A program made the translations under genes and the position numbers. A model generated the notes under the pieces. That model saw nothing but the letters and a program-made list of their open reading frames with translations. It ran no database searches and had not been told where the DNA came from. Positions 23,613 through 34,499 of a stretch of 64,000 nucleotides of DNA are shown piece after piece; the first letter of the stretch is position 1, and the number at the start of each line of letters is the position of its first letter. The DNA is from Hexactinellida sp. DTS-2022 (taxonomy: Eukaryota; Porifera; Hexactinellida). The stretch covers positions 8,060,001 through 8,124,000 of the forward strand of contig JAPNXP010000002.1 in NCBI GenBank assembly GCA_028753945.1, given 5' to 3'.

Positions 23613-24198
23613 TTCCCAAAAAGGTACACTACTAATGAGTTCACCTGTGGCTAGTGAATTACACACTATTACTAATAACGCGTGCCTAAATTCATTTTGG
23701 GTTGTGATTACTGTAATTTGTTTGTGGAATTATGTTGAGTAAGTTATTCTCATTGCTCATTAGTTATTTAATTATTAGTTTTAATTAAAAGCTCAATAGT
23801 TCTTAAAATTAAGGGTAGCTCGTTCAGCTATATTAAAAGGTTAGCTTGTTAGCTCAATTAAATTGAGACATGTGGTTGGTAAATTATACGCAATTAATTA
23901 TTTCAGTAAATTGTATTGCAAAGTAATTTACTAACTCAGGGTGTAATCTCTCATAATAATGGTAATTCAGGATTGCAAAATATTTGATTTACTAGTAATA
24001 AACATTTATACATCTCACCATTAACAATTCATTTTGCAGGAGCTGGGTTAGTGAATTATTTAATTTAATTTTGATAGCAATAATTTACATAATAAATCTC
24101 ATCGTTAGGCAGAACCAAAATCATAGATTACTTTTAACTAAATTCATTTCTAGTAGAAATCCTAGGTTCCATTGATAGTCTTATTATAGAAGCCAATA
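23613..24198. other. AT-rich spacer, nothing recognised
   Basis: No frame, satellite or terminal repeat identified. Confidence 0.35.
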
Positions 24199-24442
24199 TA
24201 CCGTATTTCCCCGAATAAGCGTCCCGGCGCTTATTGTTTTCGTGGGCCAAAATTTTCCTGAAATTTTTGTGAAAAATCCAGAATATAATTTTGGGTCGGT
24301 TCTAATGGTTTCCACCAACAGTATACCTGCAGAAGTTGCTAAAATCAATGGAATTACATTACAGTGATCAACTAACCTGTGTAAATTATATCATGCCAAT
24401 GTCATTTTTATTGACCCGGCGCTTATTCGGGGAAATACGGTA
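24199..24442. mobile_element. MITE family D, copy 1
   Basis: Ends TACCGTATTTCCCCGAATAA and its inverse TTATTCGGGGAAATACGGTA. The body is repeated, inverted, at 53630-53876 with about 80-90% visible identity. The TA ends suggest mariner-type insertion. Confidence 0.85.
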
Positions 24443-24479
24443 GGTGTAATAAATAAACAATGCATTAGAGACTCTAAGC

Positions 24480-24769
24480 CAGCGTTTCTCAAACATATTT
24501 AAGCTCCGCCCCCCCTCTATCGAATTTAAAAATGTCACGCCCCCCCTTCCAAAATATTCACACTTCAACTATTGTTATATAGCAAAGTTCTACACCTCTA
24601 ATGTTATAACACAAAGATTTATGTGTGTACATATATAAGTGATAACAAGGGCTTATGAATCTACTATATAAACCACCATTAATTAAGTTATCCACAAAAT
24701 CTTTAGTGTGTTCGCCAGTTTCGCGCCCCCCCTTGGAAATGTTCGCGCCCCCCAGTTTGAGAACCACTG
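24480..24769. mobile_element. 290-bp hAT MITE
   Basis: Ends CAGCGTTTCTCAAAC and GTTTGAGAACCACTG; CTCTAAGC is duplicated at 24472-24479 and 24770-24777. Sub-terminal CGCCCCCCCT tracts lie on both sides. Confidence 0.9.
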
Positions 24770-24949
24770 CTCTAAGCGCATTCTTGTTAATTACCCAAAC
24801 AAATTAGATTGATAGTAATATTATGCATACTTATGTCATTGACGTAAGCTAAATACATCACCGATAGAAATAAATTGATGGAAGCCAAACTGTATTAATA
24901 CATACTGCTAGCCGATGAGTAAATGGCCAATCTATGTACTCTAATACGA

Positions 24950-25030
24950 CGACGACGACGACGCCGCACTGCACATACCGTAACCACAGTCAACACCGTA
25001 ACCATCGTCACCAACACCCATGGCGGAGTC
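24950..25030 (+). CDS. Possible first exon of a split gene
   Basis: A GC-rich patch with a (GAC)n run at 24950-24963 is followed by CACCCATGGCGGAGTCG and a strong donor GTAAGT at 25031. It would encode only Met-Ala-Glu-Ser in phase 0. The ATG context and donor are good and the local base composition stands out. The exon at 27081 needs one leading base, so it does not join directly in frame; an intermediate exon would be needed. Confidence 0.3.
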
Positions 25031-26044
25031 GGTAAGTTATAATTTGCATTGTTTACGAGTATAGTTACTTTATTTTTCTATAAAATTTAGGCCTGAAACG
25101 ATCATACCGAACATTCAAATAAACGTTCGAAATAATTGAGAATCATATTCGTGAGGGAGTGTGGGGTAACCGTGTATATTTTATAATAGCTAAAGAGGAT
25201 TGGCGATCGAAAATTGCCTCCTCTGCAGGCTCTGCTGTAGCTCCTTAGAATAAATTTGATATAATTGTTGAACTCTATAATAAACTTACAAGACAGGTCA
25301 ACATGGAAGTTGTTGACCTGTCACGTCACCTGCATGTTGAACTGTCACAAAACATTGATCCGTGTTGTTTTTGGTCCGGATTGTATTAATTAATGTAATG
25401 AGGGAATAGAAACCTCATTTACTTTTGAGATAGAATCTATCTTCGAAATGTTTTGATACATTACCATTATGTTAGAATTTGAATTTGGAAGAAATTCTTT
25501 CGCATCTTCCAGAAAGTTGTTATACTATATATGATGCTGAATTTTTCTCGTTTAATTTATATGTCGATCTATGAAACCACGGGTGGAATAAGGTTTACAA
25601 CACATTTTGCAAATTTGATGGCATAATCGTCATGAAATTCCTTGTAATCTCAAGAAAAATGTCCGTAAATTACGAGAGCTTTTTAAGCTAATTATTAAAT
25701 CTGCTACGTGAAGAATTTTATTTATCCCGAAATAACTTTATGTTTGTTGTTGAAATTGTGAGTCATGTTTCTTATGTAATGTGAATGCACTATTGAATAT
25801 AATGTTCCTGTCATGGTGAATGTTTTGAAACCATGTTTACGTGACACATTAATGTTGTTATGATAGTTAATTTTATTTCCTTACCTAAAATGTTCATACA
25901 TTGTAAATAATCATATGATGAGTGTGTTTGACACTTACTTTCAGTATGTCATGGCACTTCCTGTTTTGTTTACACAAATATGCACTTCCTAACTTGATAA
26001 TCAAATTTTATGTAGTTATTTGCAGTTTACTATATATTATACAC
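25031..26044. other. AT-rich stretch (intron or intergenic)
   Basis: It holds a short hairpin AGGTCAACATGGAAGTTGTT near 25293 with its inverse GACCTGTC flanks. The region 25500-25900 has partial inverted similarity to 33960-34180 (TCTTGAGATT, AAGGAATTTCATGACG words), so it is probably old repeat. Confidence 0.35.
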
Positions 26045-26176
26045 AAGGGCGGCACGTCCTTTCGAAAAGTGGTACGGCGGAGAATTTACAGTATATGAAT
26101 GTGGTACGGCAAAGCTGGCAATCCTGAAAAGTGGTACGGCGCTCGCCGCCCAGCCGTACCGGGTATGCCGCCCCTG
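26045..26176. mobile_element. 132-bp hAT-like MITE
   Basis: Ends AAGGGCGGCACG and ATGCCGCCCCTG; GTGGTACGGCG words repeat inside. Flanks ATACACA and ATACACAT are an approximate duplication. Related to the CAGGGGCGGCG ends at 31359 and 55285. Confidence 0.65.
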
Positions 26177-27065
26177 ATACACATTAGTTTATCTAGTGTA
26201 TACTTTTATTTACTGGTGCCGACCTATATTTTTCTTAACTGTAGACTGCCTAACTGATACACGTTGTAACAGGAGGAAAATAGGGCGATCAAAAAAATTC
26301 AAATTTAAAGTAAATTCGGATTAGACATGGTTTTGTATTCTCTATCGATTTAAATCAAGAAATCAAAATTTTCAGAAATTGCTATGATGACGTAGCATAA
26401 AAGTGAACACCTCCACTTGCCTGCCACTTGCTTTTGTAAATTCTAAATGTTATAATTTCACCGTAGAATTACCCGAAAGAAGATATTAGAATAAATAATA
26501 TCTATTTACTATATTTGATTTGACTGATAGAGTTATGATAGATGTAACACAAATATTTGTAATTTTTCGTTATCCATGGTTCATCAAAAACAAATTTGTC
26601 GATTTTTTTAAAATGTTGTGACTTTCGTTTAGTAAATCTGATTTTTTCAATTTTTGAGAACTGATAACTAATAACATAGTCGTCATTGTTCAAGTTTAGA
26701 AACAAAGGATTACTTACATGTTACCGGAGTTATATCGAATTAAAGAGAAAGTATGTGTCATCACTTTTTGTCGAAATCCTCAAGTAAATTTGTTCAAAAA
26801 GTCTAGCATGTTAAGATATTATTGTGCACTTGTTGGATTTCAAATTATTAGGTTCTATATATTAAATACAAATAAATACAGAGTATGCTATTACTGAAAA
26901 TCAATCCGGCAGTCTACGGTTAAGACCTATATTTTTCTTAAATACGTAACAAGTAAGTTTCATTCTTTCAATTCAAAATAGCTATTAATTTTAAACAATG
27001 GATAAAATGGAAATTACTGTATCCTAATTAATGATTTATTTTGTCGGTACAGCTGTAATTTTGGA
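26177..27065. other. AT-rich stretch, nothing supported
   Basis: Two nearly identical phrases, CTATATTTTTCTTAA with nearby CTGCC, at 26224 and 26928 suggest an old direct repeat. A pyrimidine-rich acceptor starts at about 27066. Confidence 0.3.
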
Positions 27066-27080
27066 TTTTTTGTTCTTTAG

Positions 27081-27547
27081 TGGCAAGACGATTTCTCCCA
27101 CGCTGCCTCGAGGATTGGCTAGACTCCCGTGAGGAGGACCACCGCCTAGTCAGAGAGGTACCCGAGATCATTGCTGGAATGCATATTCTCGAGGTCAACG
27201 ATATAATTATCCGCAATGACCTTGCTATGGTCCATGATTCCCTCCAGCGAATCGAGTCATCAATATCATGTAACCGAGCTGTTGTTGGGACTGATTCTAG
27301 GCAACCAGTTGTTGGGACTGATGCTAGGCAACCTGTTGTTTGGACTGATGCTAGTGTTGGGACTGATGCTAGGCAACCTGTTGTTGGGACTGATGCTGAG
27401 CAACCTGTTGTTGGGACTGATGAGCAACCTGTTGTTGGGACTGATGCTGAGCAACCTGTTGTTGGGACTGATGCTGAGCAACCTGTTGTTGGGACTGATG
27501 CTAGGCAACCTGTTGCCTCAAAAAGGATATTTTATATTCTTAAGTAA
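27081..27547 (+). CDS. Hypothetical exon with coding minisatellite (VVGTDAEQP repeats)
   Basis: It follows a pyrimidine-rich acceptor (TTTTTTGTTCTTTAG ending 27080). The frame reads ARRFLPRCLEDWLDSREEDH, then a helical segment (VREVPEIIAGMHILEVND), then about eight 9-residue repeats of VVGTDARQP or VVGTDAEQP, then VASKRIFYILK and a stop. Codons in the first 120 bases are GC-rich compared with the flanks. Length changes among repeats (minus 9 and minus 3 bases) all keep the frame, which supports real coding. The repeats are acidic, Pro- and Thr-containing and probably disordered. The helix shares an EE..RL.R.V.E pattern with the 22821 protein. The upstream exon is not identified; function unknown. 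It could belong to a mobile element. Confidence 0.5.
27280..27513 (+). repeat. 27-bp minisatellite inside the exon
   Basis: Unit GTTGTTGGGACTGATGC plus T(A/G)(G)GCAACCT; about eight units, two shortened by multiples of three bases. Confidence 0.9.
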
Positions 27548-28202
27548 TTTAAGTATCTCCCCCACTTTACAACCTCAACACGAACTTATAGATAATCCAA
27601 GACCCGAATGGTCGATCTATTCATATTCATATTCATCGTCAATGAATTTTTAACTTAACGAATATGTATTCTGTTTAATCATTTCTATGGGTTTGTCTAT
27701 TCCATAGCAAATTCGTTCCGGTGTAAGCGAGTTTTGGGTATCCAGCGATTTAGGGATCCCCGTCCCTAAAACGCTAGCGTTTTGGGCCTCTAGGTCCCAA
27801 AAACGCTAGCGATATAGGGACGGGATCCCTAAATCGCTAGCGTTTTGTCATCGTAGGGTTCCTAAATCGCTAGCGTTTTGTGATCGTGGGGTCCCTAAAT
27901 CGCTAGTGATACAGTTACGCCAGTGTTTTGGGTATCCTCGTTTATGTGCCCTAAATAATCCAAAGTACTTATGATTACTTGATGATATAGAGATATGTAA
28001 TTATACTTTCTACGGTAGGCCTAACTAACACTACATTTCTTTCAAATTTCACTCGCCAACTTATAGTTTGGGTCTGTCCACGCCAGTATCGGGATCCGCA
28101 TACATTCTTGTGAAACCATTCTTGACAATCTGCACATTGTATCATTTTGCCTGCTTCCTGATAACGGTATTTACAAAGTGAATCGATCCTCTTTCTATTT
28201 CC

Positions 28203-29309
28203 GAAGCTCTCCTCGAGTACGAATGTGAAGCTCTCCCCGAGTACGAATGTGAAGCTCTCCTTGAGAACGAATGCGAAGCTCTCCTCGAGTACGAATGTAG
28301 ATCTCTCCCCGAGTAAGAATGCGAAGCTCTCCTCCAGTACGAATGTAGATCTCTCCCCGAGTACGAATGCGAAGCTCTCTTCGATTACGAATGTGAAGCT
28401 CTCCTCGATTACGAATGTGAAGCTCTCCTCGAGTACGAATGTGAAGCTCTCCTCGAGTACGAATGCGAAGCTCTCCCCGAGTACGAATGCGAAGCTCTCC
28501 TCGAGCCGAATGAGAAGCTCTCCCCGAGTACAAATGCGAAGCTCTCCTCCAGTACGAATGTAGATCTCTCCCCGAGTACGAATGCGTATATCTCCCCGAG
28601 TACGAATGTGAAGCTCTCCTCGGGTACGAATGTGAAGCTCTCCCCGAGTACGAATGTGAAGCTCTCCTCGAGTACGAATGTGAAGCTCTCTTCAAGTACG
28701 AATGTGAAGCTCTCCCCGAGTACGAATGTGAAGCTCTCCTCGAGTACGAATGTGAAGCTCTCTTCAAGTACGAATGTGAAGCTCTCCTCGATTACGAATG
28801 TGAAGCTCTCCTCGAGTACGAATGTGAAGCTCTCCTCGACTACGAATGCGAAGCTCTCCCCGAGTACGAATGCGAAGCTGTCCTCGAGCCGAATGAGAAG
28901 CTCTCCCCGAGTACGAATGCGAAGCTCTCCCCGATACGAATGCGAAGCTCTCCTCGAGTACGAATGCGAAGCTCTCCTCGAGTACGAATGAGAAGCTCTC
29001 CCCGAGTACCAATGAGAAGCTCTCTCCGAGTACGAATGCGAAGCTCTCCCCGAGTACGAATGCGAAGCTCTCCTCGAGTACGAATGCGAAGCTCTCCCCG
29101 AGTACGAATGCGAAGCTCTCCAAGAGTACGAATGCGAAGCTCTCCCCGAGTACGAATGCGAAGCTCTCCTCGAGTACGAAACCGTTCCTCTCCTCGAGTA
29201 CGAATGCGAAGCTCTCCCCGAGTCCGAATGCGAAGCTCTCCCCGAGTACGAATGCGAACCTCTCCTCGAGTACGAATGCAAAGCTCTTCCCGAGTACGAA
29301 TGTGAAGCT
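28203..29309. repeat. 24-bp satellite, main array (~46 units)
   Basis: Unit GAATGCGAAGCTCTCCCCGA plus GTAC, with variants TGTGAAGC, CTCCTCGAG and GTAGATCTC. Higher-order order is visible: blocks containing the AGCCGAATGAGAAGC variant recur near 28500 and 28870. Frames of up to 290 codons on both strands result from a unit length divisible by three. Confidence 0.95.
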
Positions 29310-29503
29310 AAGTCAATTTAATTAATTAATTAAATTCTACGTATTATAGATATACCTTATAACAGAAACACAATTAACAAATGAAGTATTGGAACCTGGG
29401 ATTTAATTCCCAGAAATATTTCCGGTCAGGGATTCCAAAAAACGCTAGCGATATAGGGAACAATTCAATGGTATAGGAACTCCACCCAAGGTCACCCATA
29501 TAG

Positions 29504-29924
29504 CATACCTGCCAACCTATTTGAGTCATATCCCTGTACAGGGCTCCTTTTTCCCCTGTACTTTTGCCAAAATCCCTGTACACTTCCCAAAATTTCTCGC
29601 TCGCTGCGCTCGCTCGTCAAAAGAATTACTATACACCTACATTGCTAAATTAGCACTTGGAAAAGGAGAAACCATTTAATTATATATTGTGCAGGTAATC
29701 CCTGTACGCTTGAATAACCCAGTTGTACTTTATGTGGTCAATGCATAATGCAATGCAGAATACATTATCATCACTGTAGACATTTTTAGGCATTATTTGA
29801 CACATAATTAGTAAATTAAAAGTCCCTGTACAAATTGAATAAATCCCTGTACGCCTGTACAGAACCGTCAAAATGTTTAAATCCCTATACTGTACAGGGA
29901 ATCCCTGTACAGTTGGCAGGTATG
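29504..29924. mobile_element. CATACCTGCCAACC element, copy 1, 6-bp target duplication
   Basis: Ends CATACCTGCCAACC and GTTGGCAGGTATG; ATATAG directly flanks both sides (29498-29503 and 29925-29930). TCCCTGTAC words repeat at both sub-termini, and a TCTCGCTCGCTGCGCTCGCT tract lies at 29596. Copy 2 is at 31493-31922. Confidence 0.85.
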
Positions 29925-29930
29925 ATATAG

Positions 29931-30240
29931 AACATATAGGCTCAAGGCATAATTTTCTATATATTATTGCTAAAATCCTTCACGTAGAATGCATGCGGAT
30001 CCCGGATATGGTGTGGACTGACTCAAACAGGCCTCGGTAATGTTGATTTACAATCGCGCACCCAAATTAACCAAAAATTGTACATTTACCAAAACATGAC
30101 CAAAATTAGTATTAAAAATACTCTTGGGTGCGCACTCCGCAGTACGCACATCAATTAATTCCTATTTCACGCACCTTCCAGGATTTTTCCTTAAAATCAC
30201 GCACCACTGGGTGCGTGCCGCGCACCCAGATGAAGGCCTG
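29931..30240. other. Spacer within the 27.7-kb element, with GTGCGC words
   Basis: Contains GGGTGCGCACTCCGCAGTAC and GTGCGTGCCGCGCACCCAGA, imperfect inverses of GCGCACCCAAATTAACC, so probably the body of a small inverted-repeat element at about 30055-30232. Boundaries are not resolved. Confidence 0.4.
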
Positions 30241-30532
30241 GACCCAAACTATAAGGGGGTGTGTGAAATTTGCAAAGAAATGTAGTGTTAGTTAGCCTAC
30301 CGAAGGAATTATAATTACCTATCAATATATCATCAAGTAGCCACATAATCATAGGTACATGAGACCTTTAATTTAGGATATACTCACTTTATTTAAACTT
30401 AGGTATCTAAATCTCTAATACTTCAGGGACAGAAAGGAGGATACACAAAACACTGGCGTACCTGTATCACTAGCGATTTAGGGACGGGGATCCCTAACTC
30501 GCTGGATACCCAAAACGCGATTACACCTGATC

Positions 30533-30923
30533 CAGTGTTCTCCCTAAGCCTTTTGAACGGCCGACTGGCCGGTCAAAACGCCAATTTAATCACCCAGCGG
30601 CCGGTCAAATAGACTCTGCAGCCGCTTATAATGACTTCCAAAATGTCTTTTTCACCCCTCAAAATCGAAAGCAAGACCATTTACAGGGATGGGGGAATGG
30701 TTCCTATTTAATTTGAAGGTTGCGTGTAGTATGTCGGCATAGTAAAAGCACGCATTTTACAGTTTTTAGCGTGAGAGCGTCATATACCCCCGTATTGTAT
30801 TAATATGTTGAAAAAGTGTCGTATTCTCCAGCCGTTTATTGTCCTTTTTGAAATTTATCAGTCGATTAAGCTGGCACGAGGCCGGTCGAATGAGACCCAT
30901 AATTCGGCTTAGGGGGAACACTG
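30533..30923. mobile_element. hAT-like MITE with CAGTGTTCTCCCTAAGCC ends
   Basis: Ends CAGTGTTCTCCCTAAGCC and GGCTTAGGGGGAACACTG. Flanks ACCTGATC and ACCGGAAC match at six of eight positions. Interior has GGCCGACTGGCCGG words. Confidence 0.75.
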
Positions 30924-30979
30924 ACCGGAACTAATTTGAAAATGAACAATTTATGACAAAATGGTCCCAACGTCAGAGG

Positions 30980-31100
30980 ATATCCTGTTCCCCCGAACAA
31001 TAATTCCTAGGAAATATTGTTCCCCTTTGCCTAATAGAAAATATTGTTCCCCCGAACAGTATTCACTAGAAAATATTGTTCCCCCTAATAGTACAGTAGT
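30980..31100. repeat. GTTCCCCCGAACA minisatellite, array 2
   Basis: About four units of GTTCCCCCGAACANTATTCN then CTAGGAAATATT. Same family as 14230-14330 and, inverted, 34500-34660. Confidence 0.8.
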
Positions 31101-31137
31101 AATATTAATATACTTACGTACAGTATATTATCAGGTA

Positions 31138-31480
31138 TGCCAACCTCTGCAAACCAAAATCTGGATGTTTTGCCATTTATTGGGAGTTTACCAAAAAATC
31201 GGGAGGTCGTAGATGAAAAAGCGGCAGACAAAAATGTATGTTATTTCTTTGAATCTATCAGGAATAGAACGATACAATATGATTAATTTGTCTGTTTGGA
31301 TATCTACAATTAGGAAACGCTTATTTTTCTAGAGCAATCTATCAAATTGCTTCCCGTGCAGGGGCGGCGCTAGGGGGTGCTAAGGGGTGCTACGGCACCT
31401 CCTGAAACTCTGTCAACACCCCCAGTGGGGGTGCTCAGAGAATTCAAGGTGTGTTTAGAATTTATTGTATTCAAATTGAA
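31138..31480. repeat. Fragments of two MITEs
   Basis: 31138-31215 resembles one end of the CAGGGTTGCCAACC family (GCCAACCTC, GGGAGGTCG). CAGGGGCGGCGCTAGGGGGT at 31359 is a hAT-like left end related to 55285, followed by the hairpin CACCCCCAGTGGGGGTG; no right end was found. Confidence 0.45.
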
Positions 31481-31492
31481 TAGCAAAACTAG

Positions 31493-31922
31493 CATACCTG
31501 CCAACCTATTTAGTCATATCCCTCTTAGGGCTCAAATTTTCTCCTGTACATTGGCCAAAAATCCGCGTACACCTCCCAAAGATTTCTCGCTCGCTGCGCT
31601 CGCTCGTCCCGGGAATTATTATTCGGGGAAATACTAAAGACATATCAAAATTATTACTTTGGAAAGGTAAATCAATTAATTATATACTGTAACAGGGATT
31701 CCCTAAACGCTTGAATAAATATATAAACCAAGTTGTGCCTTTATGACAAGTTTATGTGGTCAATGCAGAATGCATGGCAGAATATACTATCATCACTAGA
31801 TATTTAGGCATTATTTAACTCATAATTAGTAAATTAAAAATTCCAATACAAATGGAATAAATCCCAGTTGCCTTTACAGAACAGCCAAAATGGTTATAAT
31901 CCCTGTACGGTTGGCAGTTATG
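31493..31922. mobile_element. CATACCTGCCAACC element, copy 2, 6-bp target duplication
   Basis: Ends CATACCTGCCAACC and GGTTGGCAGTTATG; AACTAG flanks both sides (31487-31492 and 31923-31928). The body matches copy 1, including the TCTCGCTCGCTGCGCTCGCT tract at 31586. Confidence 0.85.
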
Positions 31923-32141
31923 AACTAGACCACTTCAATACGTTTATAAGAATTAGCATGATTGACTAGTCAAATTTAGCACTTTGTACTTTCTTATTCA
32001 CGTCAGAGGCGTTTCGAGAAACAAATCTGAGTGGTGGGCAGGGACTATTTCAGGGGGGCTGTATCTTCAAATTCCTAAATAAAATTCAACATACTAAAAT
32101 CTTATTTTACTCAAATAATCAAATCTCAAATATGTAAATAG

Positions 32142-32575
32142 CAAGGTTGCAACCGAACACTGATATATTTGGTTGAACCGAATATTTTTCGCGAATAATT
32201 GATATTCGGTTGCCAACCTGATGTCATTATTCGGTATTCGGTTGCCAGACCAATTATCATTATTCGTTATTCGGTTGCCCGACAGAATATCATTATTCGG
32301 TATTCGGTCTCCCCAGCGAATATGATCAGTATTCATATTATTTTTTCCATCTGAATATACTAATTACGTGTATTCGTATTCTGTTAGGGCAACCAAAGAT
32401 TAACGGTATTCGTATTCGTTCTACCAACCGAATATCATCAATATTCGTATTTGGTTGACGTGACCAAATATTATGATTATCAGTATTCGGTTGATGCAAC
32501 CGAATATCATTATCAGTATTCGGTAGGGCAACTATTCATGGATACTGATATTCAGTTCGAGCGTTTTCAACCTTG
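32142..32575. mobile_element. hAT MITE with CAAGGTTGCAACCGAA ends, copy 1
   Basis: Left CAAGGTTGCAACCGAA, right TTTTCAACCTTG; GTAAATAG duplicated at 32134-32141 and 32576-32583. The interior is a decayed array of CGAATATCATTATTCGGTAT units. Copy 2 at 42145. Confidence 0.85.
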
Positions 32576-32640
32576 GTAAATAGTAAATACAATAATGTAT
32601 AGTGAGGGAGTTAGATCTATCTGTAATTATACTAAAGGTA

Positions 32641-33066
32641 CAGTGGAACTCGCTTAGTACGTACTCGGCTTAAGACATACTCTCGGATACCACGTACTGT
32701 TCGCTAATAACCGATTTTCTCTCCAATCTGATCCATTATAAATGATTCGGTTAATATATACTCTAAGACGTACCAATTAATATTCCCAAGTAAACAAAAT
32801 GTATGTATTTTAATTCGGTTAGTACGTACTCTAGAAAAGTATCAGCAGAACTCGGTTATTATATGGTTTCAGTACGCAGGTGACAACTAAAATACTTCAA
32901 CCAAATCGTTAGGTATGTTATGTACTTGTATACCATACATCTTATTCATATCATTGAACAAGTCAGTATTTCAACTTGTGGAATATCCATACGGATAAGA
33001 CGTACCTCGGTTAGTACGTACTTTTTCTTGTCTCCCAAGGTGGTACGTCTTAACCGAGTTCTACTG
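32641..33066. mobile_element. Pogo-like MITE with CAGTGGAACTCG ends, copy 1
   Basis: Ends CAGTGGAACTCGCTTAGTAC and CTTAACCGAGTTCTACTG flanked by TA. Inner TTAGTACGTACT words repeat in both orientations. Relative at 37890-38076. Confidence 0.8.
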
Positions 33067-33068
33067 TA

Positions 33069-33378
33069 TATAATTGGTGCCATATGCGAAACTGAACTTT
33101 CAGGTCTGGGTGGGCACGGATCTTTGTGATGTGGATGTTACCAACTAAACACGATACAATAACTACATAACTAGCTAAAAGTAAGTAGCTTCTGGATGTC
33201 TAATACCTTAGAGATCTCCATAACAGGAGTATTACCCATTAAAAAGCAAATCCAGGAAACTGATTTTGTGAAGGTATTTGTTCCTCTTATCCCGAAATTC
33301 TCATTTACCGTTTTTGTACTAACGAGATACTGCTGTAATTCCTAAAGGAAAGGTAATTAAGCCTACCGCATTAAATCA
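33069..33378. other. Spacer, nothing recognised
   Basis: No frame or repeat supported. Confidence 0.35.
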
Positions 33379-33630
33379 TGGGCGCAAAGTTTTACAAGTA
33401 TGAGGTTCAAAGTTAGGGGGCGTGGGCTCCCCAGAAAAAAAATTGATTGCGAGATATCCAGATATCGATTTGTTTTGAATGAATTATACGTATATTTACT
33501 ATTCTAAATTCTATTGAACATTTTATTTTTTTATCCAGAGGGCACGGTAACACCCGCACCATTAATTTTGTCCCCCTTCAACTTTTACTGGGGGGGAACA
33601 CGCCCCCTCTTGTTTGCGCCACTGCCGCAT
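33379..33630. mobile_element. CATGGGCGCAAAG hAT-like MITE, copy 1
   Basis: Starts CATGGGCGCAAAGTTTTACA and ends TTTGCGCCACTG. It matches 39287-39548 over its full length. Flanks carry CCGCATTA (left, three bases away) and CCGCATTT (right), a possible eroded duplication. Confidence 0.7.
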
Positions 33631-33739
33631 TTGTTGTTATGGTATCTCGCCCAACTAAGATCCTGCCGTTGGGCAATAGAGGAAGGGGCAGTGGGAGGGG
33701 GGCATATGCCCCCCTCCCCTTGGATCCGCTACTGATCTA

Positions 33740-34399
33740 AATATGTTCGCCTTATTGCTAAATATGTTTAGTTTCCGAATATTAGATTTGAGAAGCAACC
33801 TAAAGTAATAGCTACTTTCTATGAAATACCACCGTTATAACACAATAATTCTGGCATTCTGGCATTCTGGCAGGTTGTAACTGGACAAATGATTGCACCC
33901 CCTGAAATGCAACAGCACCTCCAGCTGCACCCCCTCTTTTGTTCCCGCGTATCTCGTATTCACCCAATGTATCCAATAACAACAAAAACGAAATACATAG
34001 CTAGAATAATTAATTATAATTTGATCGTAATTTATTAATATTTTTCTTGAGATTTCAAGGAATTTCATGACGATTAGGCTATCAGATTTTATAAAATGTG
34101 TTGTAATATTTAATCCACCCGTGGTTGCATAGATCGACATATAAACTAAACGGGGAAAAATTCAGCATCGTATCTAGTATAATAACTTTGTGGAGGATGT
34201 AAAAGGCCACCCGGGATATTTTAAGAATTTCTTCCAAATTTGAATGAAAACATAATTGTACAGTTTATTAATAAGGGGGCTAAATATTCTTAACTAACTT
34301 ACAAGTATATGAGTAGAACAAAACTTGGTACTCGTATCTTGACTAATTTTAGCAAAAAATCCAGTTACTTTTCTTATTTATCATAAAACATAAGCATAG
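33740..34399. other. Repeat-derived AT-rich stretch
   Basis: Words near 34000-34180 match 25540-25680 in inverse orientation. A triple CTGGCATT run sits at 33852. No gene is supported. Confidence 0.35.
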
Positions 34400-34493
34400 A
34401 AACAATTTCAGAAAAAAGCGGGAGATTGAAAAGTTTGGCGGGAGGTCGGGAGGATGGGGAAAAAAGGCAAAAAAGCGGGAGAGTTGGCAACCC
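34400..34493. mobile_element. End fragment of the CAGGGTTGCCAACC MITE family
   Basis: Contains GCGGGAGGTCGGGAGGATGG-like text and ends AGTTGGCAACCCTG, inverse of the family left end at 14655. Confidence 0.6.
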
Positions 34494-34499
34494 TGATTG

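Larger units (their letters stand above)
27720..30528. mobile_element. 2.8-kb element with long terminal inverted repeats carrying the 24-bp satellite
   Basis: The left end runs GTGTAAGCGAGTTTTGGGTA then TCCAGCGATTTAGGGA; the right end is its inverse, ending GCGATTACACC. A second inverted block pairs 27960-28075 with 30245-30350 (GCCTAACTAACACTACATTT and inverse). Sub-terminal arrays repeat AAATCGCTAGCGTTTTG. Between the arms lie the satellite (28203-29309) and a nested element (29504-29924). No transposase. A relative in inverse layout ends at 42985. The superfamily is unknown; no clean target duplication was found. Confidence 0.7.

Noticed and set aside
27216-27653. Leucine-rich 145-codon frame (LLLGLMLSN repeats) overlapping the VVGTDAEQP exon
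   Set aside because: A shadow of the same 27-bp repeat. The other frame has the acceptor, GC-rich codons and resemblance to 22821.
28195-29305. Frames of up to 290 codons on both strands across the 24-bp repeat
   Set aside because: Unit length is a multiple of three and the unit has no stop in several frames, so openness is automatic. No start context, splice site or family resemblance.
28203-29309. Possible CRISPR array
   Set aside because: Units are head-to-tail repeats without unique spacers, and the context is a eukaryotic transposon.
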